A stretch of 10,280 bases of DNA, taken from positions 1 through 10,280 of the forward strand of contig JAOUKG010000034.1 of assembly GCA_029882725.1 (NCBI GenBank), written 5' to 3'. Source of the stretch: Cyclobacteriaceae bacterium (GTDB lineage: Bacteria > Bacteroidota > Bacteroidia > Cytophagales > Cyclobacteriaceae). The notes beneath the pieces were generated by a model. The model ran no database searches, was not told where the DNA came from, and saw nothing but the letters and a program-made list of their open reading frames with translations. The position numbers were made by a program, and so were the translations under genes. Position 1 is the first letter of the stretch, and the number at the start of each line of letters is the position of its first letter. This document shows, piece by piece, positions 5,054 to 10,280 of the stretch.

Positions 5054-7054
5054 ATGTCTGCAGAACAAGCGCGAGTACAAATTCAGGAACTGTCAAAAAA
5101 ACTTCATTACTATAATAAAAGATATTATATGGATAATGTAAGTGAAATTACAGATTACGAGTTTGACATGCTCTTAAAAGAATTGATTGAACTTGAAAAT
5201 GCTTACCCTCAATTCCGGGATGCTAATTCACCATCACAACGAGTTGGAGGCACTATAAGCAAGGAATTCCCTACCGTTCGTCATAAATACAGGATGCTTA
5301 GTTTAGGAAACACCTACTCTGAACAAGAAATACAAGAATTTGACGCCCGGGTAAAAAAGATTTTAGGACACAACGATTTTGAATATTTCTGTGAATTAAA
5401 GTTTGATGGAGTAGCTGTTAGTATTTCCTATGAAAATGGATTACTGACCCGGGGGGTTACCCGTGGAGATGGATCAAAAGGTGACGACATTACTCCAAAT
5501 ATAAAAACAATAAGAAGTTTACCTTTAGTACTAAACCCGGCGCCAGAATTTGATTTTGAAGTACGGGGAGAGGTTTTTCTTACAAAAGAAGACTTCAAAA
5601 CATTAAATGATAAAAAGGAAGATTTAGGAGAAGATTTATACGCAAATGCACGAAATACAGCATCGGGAAGCCTTAAAATGCAGAATTCCGCAGAAGTTGC
5701 ACGAAGAAAACTCAGCTGTTATCTGTATTCCTTTATTAGCGAAAGTGCTCCTTTTAAAACACAGGAAGAAGCAATTTTAGGATTGAAAAAATTAGGATTT
5801 CCAATTTCCCCAACCTTCAAAAAATGCACGGGAATTGAAAATGTGATCAATTATATCAATTACTGGGAGACCAAACGGTATGAGCTTGATGTTGAAACTG
5901 ATGGTATTGTTATAAAAGTAAATGAGTTTCAATTACAAGATGAACTAGGGTATACAGCAAAAATTCCGCGATGGGCAATTGCATATAAGTACAAAACTGA
6001 AAATGTAATTACACGATTGAATAATGTTACTTATCAGATAGGAAGAACAGGTGCGGTTACTCCAGTAGCAGAACTCGAACCCGTATTATTGGCAGGCACA
6101 ACAGTTAAAAGAGCAAGTTTACACAATGCGAATGAAATATCTCGTTTAAATTTACATCAAGGGGATTATGTATTCGTAGAAAAAGGTGGGGAAATCATAC
6201 CTAAAGTTACCGGTGTTGATTATTCACAGAGAAAAACAGACACTCTACCCATCGAATACCCCAATAATTGCCCTGAGTGCGGTACACCTCTTGTTCGCAT
6301 TGAAGGAGAAGCAAATCATTATTGCCCAAATTACAAAAAATGTGCGCCTCAGATAAAAGGTAGAATTCAGCATTTTATTAATAGAAATGCTATGAATATA
6401 GATAGTATAGGTGAGCAGACGGTAAAACAGCTTTATGAATCCGGACTGGTAATTTCTCCTGCCGATTTATACGACCTTACTTATGATCAGGTAATAACAT
6501 TGGAAGGATTTAAGGATCTTTCAACAAAAAAATTATTACAAGGATTAATTGATTCAACGGCACAGCCTTTTCATATTGTTTTATTTGCTCTTGGAATAAG
6601 GCACGTAGGTAAAACGGTTGCAGAAAAGCTTGCTGAACATTTTAAAAATATTGATAACCTTGTCAATGCAACCGAAGAACAATTCATTGAAGTTCCTGAA
6701 ATTGGTGAAAGAATTGCAAAAAGTGTAAAAGAGTTTTTTGAAAAAAATACAAATTTAAATGAGGTTGACCGACTAAAAAAGGCTGGCCTTCAATTCGAAA
6801 AAATTGAAGAAGAATTGTCAGGAAATCAGCTAGATGGAAAAACTTTTGTAATTTCGGGAGTTTTTACAACTTTTGGGAGAGAAGAACTTAAAGAGGTTAT
6901 AAAGAAACATGGAGGAAAAGTAGTGTCTTCAATTTCCTCAAAATTGAATTTCCTATTGGCAGGCGAAAATATGGGGCCGGCAAAATTAGAAAAAGCAACT
7001 TCCTTGGGAATCAGAATAATAAATGAAACCGAATTTAAAGAAATGATTAAATAA
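5054..7054 (+). CDS. ligA: NAD-dependent DNA ligase LigA
   Basis: LigA seals nicks in replication and repair, using NAD+ to adenylate its own lysine. The 666 residues match the usual length and order: domain Ia with the paired-tyrosine region (LHYYNKRYYMDN, 17-28), the adenylation domain with nucleophile K116 in ELKFDG (114-119), RGEVFL (171-176) and DGIVIKV (283-289), and an OB fold with QIGRTGAVTPVAELEP (328-343). A four-cysteine zinc finger follows (C406, C409, C424, C430), then helix-hairpin-helix repeats (about 445-575, for example GIRHVGKTVAEKLAEHF) and a C-terminal BRCT domain (about 589-666, GKTFVISGVF and HGGKV). All key residues are present. The gene has its own predicted promoter and is followed after four bases by the DUF6913-like gene. 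It is probably essential. Confidence 0.98.
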   Translation: MSAEQARVQIQELSKKLHYYNKRYYMDNVSEITDYEFDMLLKELIELENAYPQFRDANSPSQRVGGTISKEFPTVRHKYRMLSLGNTYSEQEIQEFDARVKKILGHNDFEYFCELKFDGVAVSISYENGLLTRGVTRGDGSKGDDITPNIKTIRSLPLVLNPAPEFDFEVRGEVFLTKEDFKTLNDKKEDLGEDLYANARNTASGSLKMQNSAEVARRKLSCYLYSFISESAPFKTQEEAILGLKKLGFPISPTFKKCTGIENVINYINYWETKRYELDVETDGIVIKVNEFQLQDELGYTAKIPRWAIAYKYKTENVITRLNNVTYQIGRTGAVTPVAELEPVLLAGTTVKRASLHNANEISRLNLHQGDYVFVEKGGEIIPKVTGVDYSQRKTDTLPIEYPNNCPECGTPLVRIEGEANHYCPNYKKCAPQIKGRIQHFINRNAMNIDSIGEQTVKQLYESGLVISPADLYDLTYDQVITLEGFKDLSTKKLLQGLIDSTAQPFHIVLFALGIRHVGKTVAEKLAEHFKNIDNLVNATEEQFIEVPEIGERIAKSVKEFFEKNTNLNEVDRLKKAGLQFEKIEEELSGNQLDGKTFVISGVFTTFGREELKEVIKKHGGKVVSSISSKLNFLLAGENMGPAKLEKATSLGIRIINETEFKEMIK

Positions 7055-7058
7055 AGAA

Positions 7059-7571
7059 ATGGTTAACTCTACAATATTAAAATACAGAACAAAGTTTGCT
7101 AATCGCAGAAGATTGTCTTCAAGAGGATCTAAATCATTCCCTTCTTCGTCAACGATTGGTATTTTGTTTACTGTAGAGGATATAGATAAACACAACAATA
7201 TCAAAAAGTTTATCGAAAAATTGGAAGCTGAAAACAAAAAAGTTAGCTCAATCTGCTTTTTACCAAAAGGAAAAGATAACTTTGAATTTCTGTTTAATTT
7301 TTTCACAAAAAAAGAGATCGGCTATTTTGGCCAATTGAAAAATGAATACTTAAAGGATTTTCTAAATCAGTCTTTTGATTACCTGTTTTTACTGGACCAA
7401 AAATCAACTCCTTGCATGCAGTATATACTTGCAAATTCACAAGCAAAATGCAGGGTGGGTCTTGCCGAAAATCAAAACCAGGAATTTATGGAATTATTGA
7501 TTAAACCAAAATCAAAAACGATGGAAGACATCGTAGATGATTTACTTACTTATATTAAAAAAATAAAATAA
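7059..7571 (+). CDS. Small conserved protein, DUF6913-like, function unknown
   Basis: I do not recognise a function for this 170-residue protein. Its size and its place beside ligA and dapA resemble Bacteroidota proteins annotated as DUF6913, but that is from memory. The N-terminus is very basic (about 9-25, with KFANRRRLSSR). After it come several hydrophobic segments likely to be strands of an alpha/beta fold: TIGILFTVED (32-41), VSSICFLP (62-69), FDYLFLLDQ (106-114) and CRVGLAEN (131-138), with an acidic/basic helix at the end. There is no signal peptide or membrane helix, so it is likely cytoplasmic. It starts four bases after ligA, and its stop codon overlaps the dapA start (TAATG), so translation of the two is probably coupled. 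A role tied to DNA or RNA through the basic tail is possible but unproven. Confidence 0.8.
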   Translation: MVNSTILKYRTKFANRRRLSSRGSKSFPSSSTIGILFTVEDIDKHNNIKKFIEKLEAENKKVSSICFLPKGKDNFEFLFNFFTKKEIGYFGQLKNEYLKDFLNQSFDYLFLLDQKSTPCMQYILANSQAKCRVGLAENQNQEFMELLIKPKSKTMEDIVDDLLTYIKKIK

Positions 7572-8455
7572 TGATTAACCCTTTTGAAGGTGTAGGAATA
7601 GGTGTAGCATTAGTTACCCCTTTTAATGAAGATCTATCGATTGATTTTAAAGGTTTAAAAAACTTATTAAATCATGTATCAGAGGGTGATGCAGACTATT
7701 TAGTAGTAATGGGTACCACTGGTGAGTCTGCAACTCTTGAACAAGAAGAAAAAAAGGAAATTCTCAAGTTTGTTTTGGAAAACAACCCAAAAAATCTCCC
7801 TATTGTATATGGGATTGGTGGAAACAATACTACTCACGTAATAAAGGAAATTAAATCTACAGATCTGACAGGCGTTTCAGCTATATTGTCTGTTTGCCCA
7901 TATTATAACAAACCTTCTCAACTGGGGGTTATAAATCACTATAAACGCCTTGCGGATGAATCAGAATTGCCCATAATTATTTATAACGTTCCAGGGCGCT
8001 CAGGAATTAATATTAACTCATCTTCTACTTTAGTCCTGGCAAACCATCCCAATATTATTGGAATTAAAGAAGCCTCCCCTATTATGGATCAGGCTATGGA
8101 AATTGCAGCAGCGAAACCGGAAGATTTTTTCATTATTTCCGGAGATGATATGACAACATTGCCTTTTTTGTCTATAGGGGGCCTGGGAGTAATATCTGTT
8201 CTTGCAAATGCATACCCGAAACACTTTAACAATATTCTAAGTAACTTCAATTCGGGAAATTTGGCAAAGGCAAGGGATTATGCATACCAATTAGTAAACA
8301 TTCACCCTTTTATGTACACAGAAGGAAACCCCTCAGGATTAAAGTTTTTATTGAGCGAACTTGGTTTATGTAAACCGTTTGTTCGAATGCCTTTGGCAAC
8401 AATATCTGAGGAACTTCAGGAAAAAATTAAAGAAGCTATGCCAAAATCCATATAA
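7571..8455 (+). CDS. dapA: 4-hydroxy-tetrahydrodipicolinate synthase
   Basis: DapA condenses pyruvate with aspartate semialdehyde, the first committed step to diaminopimelate and lysine, in the cytoplasm. The 294 residues form a typical (beta/alpha)8 barrel of standard length. By alignment in my head to E. coli DapA: Schiff-base lysine K166 (GIKEAS), triad T49 (GTTGES), Y112 (PYYNKPSQ) and Y138 (YNVPGRSG), and substrate-binding R143. The lysine feedback site looks changed: E. coli H53, H56 and E84 correspond here to Q58, K61 and H89, while S53, A54, N85 and Y111 are kept, so inhibition by lysine may be weak or absent. It is the last gene of the ligA unit, coupled to the upstream gene by a one-base overlap, and its stop codon lies inside the hairpin at 8448-8482. 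Relatives in the same superfamily (NanA, KDG aldolase) fit less well. Confidence 0.96.
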   Translation: MINPFEGVGIGVALVTPFNEDLSIDFKGLKNLLNHVSEGDADYLVVMGTTGESATLEQEEKKEILKFVLENNPKNLPIVYGIGGNNTTHVIKEIKSTDLTGVSAILSVCPYYNKPSQLGVINHYKRLADESELPIIIYNVPGRSGININSSSTLVLANHPNIIGIKEASPIMDQAMEIAAAKPEDFFIISGDDMTTLPFLSIGGLGVISVLANAYPKHFNNILSNFNSGNLAKARDYAYQLVNIHPFMYTEGNPSGLKFLLSELGLCKPFVRMPLATISEELQEKIKEAMPKSI

Positions 8456-8482
8456 TTCAAGTTTTGTACCTGAACTATATGG
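8448..8482. terminator. Symmetric hairpin between convergent dapA and terB-like gene
   Basis: CCATATA (8448-8454) pairs with TATATGG (8476-8482), TTCA (8456-8459) with TGAA (8471-8474), and GT (8461-8462) with AC (8468-8469). The stem is 15 positions with two single mismatches and a five-base loop, TTTGT. It overlaps the dapA stop and sits 15 bases past the end of the convergent gene, so it could end transcription from both sides. It is A/T-rich and the T tract on the plus side (8491-8499) is not immediately adjacent, so it is weak by the classic intrinsic model. Confidence 0.55.
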
Positions 8483-8497
8483 ACTAACATTCTCTTT

Positions 8498-8929
8498 TTA
8501 TTCCTTAAACTGCAATTCGGCTTCCTTTTTAGCTTCATCCCATTCCTGAGGAGTTACAACTTCCTGGCTGGCAAACATTTCTATTAACCAATCTACCATA
8601 TCCTGATTGTAACCAAATTTTTTGACAATATCTTCACAAAATAAAACCTCATGGGGATCAACCTTCCCATCTGCATAAATAATTTGCATAATATCGTAAA
8701 GTTGATCCATCCTTTCATTGTGGGATTCAGGGATATATAATTCAAATTCCTTGGTTTCACCTATAAGCTTTTCAATTTGACGATCTTTCAAACCGTATTT
8801 TCTACCCATACGATAAACCATTTCAGTTTCACTTTCATGAAATTCCCCATCTGCTTTGGCTAAAGAAATTAAATTACGTAAATGTCTCTTTTTGAATGAC
8901 AAAAACTGATGTTCAAAAAAGCCTCTCAT
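8498..8929 (-). CDS. TerB-fold protein
   Basis: This 143-residue protein carries the two acidic repeats of the TerB/DjlA-like helical fold: LAKADGEFHESE (23-34) and IYADGKVDPHE (84-94), each with an ADG turn followed by an acidic residue. The region between and after them is helical (YRMGRKYGL, VKKFGYNQD). TerB domains bind metal ions, and many work at the membrane or with stress systems, but this protein lacks any other domain and no ter genes are nearby, so a tellurite role is not supported. There is no signal peptide or membrane helix. It lies 81 bases downstream of fadD on the same strand and converges on dapA. The start at 8929 gives a compact N-terminus (MRGFFEHQFLSF); no Shine-Dalgarno is seen. 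Cellular role unknown. Confidence 0.85.
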   Translation of the reverse strand: MRGFFEHQFLSFKKRHLRNLISLAKADGEFHESETEMVYRMGRKYGLKDRQIEKLIGETKEFELYIPESHNERMDQLYDIMQIIYADGKVDPHEVLFCEDIVKKFGYNQDMVDWLIEMFASQEVVTPQEWDEAKKEAELQFKE

Positions 8930-8958
8930 GATTTTATTTATTTATATTTATTCAACTA

Positions 8959-8985
8959 AGACAAAACCAGCAAAAGCTTGTGTCT
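8959..8985 (-). other. Weak hairpin in the fadD/terB-like gap
   Basis: The 81 bases between fadD and the TerB-fold gene contain AGACA (8959-8963) and TGTCT (8981-8985), which can pair and extend two more pairs past a mismatch. It may be an inefficient terminator after fadD, but no T tract follows on the minus strand. The adjoining 8931-8952 is an ATTTA-rich stretch immediately upstream of the terB-like start. I find no convincing TAnnTTTG promoter in the gap. Confidence 0.2.
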
Positions 8986-9010
8986 GTAACCTAACTTTTA
9001 AACAGAATAT

Positions 9011-10280
9011 TTATGCACTTGGTTTGGCCATCTCCTCTTCTTTTAATATTCTTCTTAATATCTTCCCAACATTTGATTTAGGCAATTCTGTTCTAAACTC
9101 AATATACTTTGGTCTTTTGTAGCCTGCTAAATTCTCTTCACAATAAGCCTCTAACTCTTCTTCCGTTAATGATTCGTCGCTTTTTACCACAAAAACTTTA
9201 ACACACTCATTTGATTTTTCATGAGGGACGCCAACAGCAGCAACTTCTAAGACTTTAGGGTGATCTGCAATTACATTCTCAACCTCGTTGGGATATACAT
9301 TAAATCCACTCACCAAAATCATTTCCTTTTTCCTGTCCACAATTTTGAAAAAACCATTGGATTCCATTATTCCCATATCCCCGGTTTTAAACCAGTCTGA
9401 ATGAAAAAATACACCTTCATTATCACGATTCCAATATCCCTTCATAACCTGTGGACCCCTGGCACATATTTCACCTATTTCTCCCGGAGGTAGTTGGTTT
9501 CCGTCGTCGTTAAAAATACCAACTTCAGTACTGGGAGTTGGTAGCCCTATATATCCCATTCGGTGATTTCCATCAAAAGGATTTACACATAAAACAGGGG
9601 ATGTTTCACTCAATCCATATCCTTCTATAAGGTCTGAACCGGTTACCTCTTTCCATTTCCGGGCAACAAAATCCTGAACGGCCATGCCCCCTCCTAGTCC
9701 TCCTTTTAATCCCGAAAAATCAATATTTTTAAATCCCGGGTTATTTAGCAAACCGTTAAACAAAGTGTTTACACCGGTAATAATAGAAAATTTATGTTTC
9801 GATAGCTCTTTTACAAACCCATCCATATCACGAGGGTTTGTGATCAATAGATTGTACATCCCTGCAGCAAATCCAAAAATTCCATTTACGGCCAAAGCAA
9901 AAATATGATACATGGGTATTGCCGTAACCATTATCTCCTGTTTATCGGGATCTATCCATGGCTTAAAAACTTCACCACATTGTAATGTATGTGCAATAAT
10001 ATTTCCATGTGATAATTGTGCCCCCTTAGAAACACCTGTAGTACCACCCGTATATTGCAAAAAGACATTATCCTCCTGTTTAATTTCGGGAGCTTGAAAT
10101 GAAATACGAGAACCAATACTAAGTGCCTTTTTAAACGAAACAGCCTGAGGAATACTGTAAGGTGGAACCATTTTCTTTATGCGTTTGACCACAAAATTCA
10201 TTATCCCTCCTTTAATTCCGCCTACCATATCAGCAATTTCCGTAATTACAATATGCTTAATGGGTACATTTTGTAACACC
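9011..10280 (-). CDS. fadD: Long-chain-fatty-acid--CoA ligase, C-terminal part (N-terminus beyond the right edge)
   Basis: FadD activates free fatty acids with ATP and CoA, at the inner face of the membrane, for beta-oxidation or lipid synthesis. About 422 residues are present; compared with E. coli FadD (561 residues) about 140 N-terminal residues are missing. Counting from the fragment start, visible adenylate-forming motifs are YTGGTTGVSKGAQLSH (76-91), PMYHIFAL (122-129), LLITNPRDM (144-152), GVNTLFNGLLNN (169-180), GYGLSETSP (220-228), TGD (299-301), DRKKEMILVSGFNVYPNE (315-332) and catalytic lysine K406 in KSNVGKILRR. Several of these match E. coli FadD almost word for word, which argues for a true FadD rather than another acyl-CoA ligase. 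The first in-window codon is an internal GTG, not the real start. The downstream neighbour is the TerB-fold gene. Confidence 0.95.
   Translation of the reverse strand, partial: VLQNVPIKHIVITEIADMVGGIKGGIMNFVVKRIKKMVPPYSIPQAVSFKKALSIGSRISFQAPEIKQEDNVFLQYTGGTTGVSKGAQLSHGNIIAHTLQCGEVFKPWIDPDKQEIMVTAIPMYHIFALAVNGIFGFAAGMYNLLITNPRDMDGFVKELSKHKFSIITGVNTLFNGLLNNPGFKNIDFSGLKGGLGGGMAVQDFVARKWKEVTGSDLIEGYGLSETSPVLCVNPFDGNHRMGYIGLPTPSTEVGIFNDDGNQLPPGEIGEICARGPQVMKGYWNRDNEGVFFHSDWFKTGDMGIMESNGFFKIVDRKKEMILVSGFNVYPNEVENVIADHPKVLEVAAVGVPHEKSNECVKVFVVKSDESLTEEELEAYCEENLAGYKRPKYIEFRTELPKSNVGKILRRILKEEEMAKPSA

Noticed and set aside
6986..7306. A 106-codon open frame on the minus strand across the ligA/DUF6913-like junction
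   Set aside because: It overlaps the conserved BRCT end of LigA and a tightly spaced co-directional gene, and its sequence looks like antisense of both.
8498..8929. Tellurite-resistance locus, because of the TerB fold
   Set aside because: There are no terA, terC, terD, terE or terZ-like neighbours, and TerB domains are common in unrelated roles.
9684..10097. Two open frames of 74 and 61 codons on the plus strand opposite fadD
   Set aside because: Both are antisense to highly conserved FadD motifs and their translations have no family features.
10277..10279. GTG as a start codon for the acyl-CoA ligase
   Set aside because: The frame continues beyond the window and about 140 N-terminal residues of FadD are missing, so this is an internal valine codon.
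1..10280. A defence island, CRISPR array, prophage, insertion sequence or biosynthetic cluster
   Set aside because: No transposase, integrase, nuclease-toxin, array-like repeats or terminal inverted repeats were seen; every sizeable frame is a housekeeping or envelope gene and the spacers are short.

Overview
The window is a gene-dense, low-G+C stretch of what looks like the core chromosome of a Bacteroidota bacterium, perhaps of the Cytophagales or a marine relative; the order-level guess is weak. The phylum call rests on five things seen here: no start codon has a clear Shine-Dalgarno sequence and most are preceded by A/T-rich DNA; a textbook Bacteroidota promoter (TTG then TAnnTTTG) sits before ligA; the membrane M23 peptidases carry a YN..TC.YEP N-terminus; a MerR-like gene lies next to the alaS/M23 locus; and a small protein resembling Bacteroidota-restricted DUF6913 proteins is coupled to dapA.

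Layout. Bases 1-231 (minus) hold the N-terminal end of alaS, which diverges from the rest across a 152-base spacer. Bases 384-2344 (plus) encode two tandem membrane-anchored M23 (LytM-type) proteins, both 325 residues. A 138-base spacer with dyad symmetry precedes a second plus-strand run: a short MerR-like regulator, dprA, and an unusual protein with an N-terminal J-domain, one membrane helix and about six TPR units, all nearly touching. A predicted promoter at 5003-5036 then starts a third unit: ligA, a DUF6913-like gene and dapA, the last two joined by a TAATG overlap. A symmetric hairpin at 8448-8482 separates dapA from two convergent minus-strand genes: a TerB-fold protein (8498-8929) and the C-terminal three quarters of a FadD-type acyl-CoA ligase, cut by the right edge.

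How the genes fit together. Most are housekeeping: alanine charging, DNA ligation, uptake and recombination of single-stranded DNA (DprA), the first committed step of lysine/diaminopimelate synthesis (DapA), fatty-acid activation, and cell-wall remodelling. DapA and the M23 pair both concern peptidoglycan, but they lie in different units.

Novelty. I see no mobile element, CRISPR array, defence island, RNA gene or clearly new system. The points most worth a second look are: the first M23 protein has Ser in place of a catalytic His while its tandem partner is intact; both share a strongly conserved cytoplasmic N-terminal tag; the J-domain/TM/TPR protein appears to link cytoplasmic DnaK to a periplasmic TPR scaffold; an out-of-frame MPY start precedes the MerR gene; and a 7-5-7 dyad lies just upstream of that gene.
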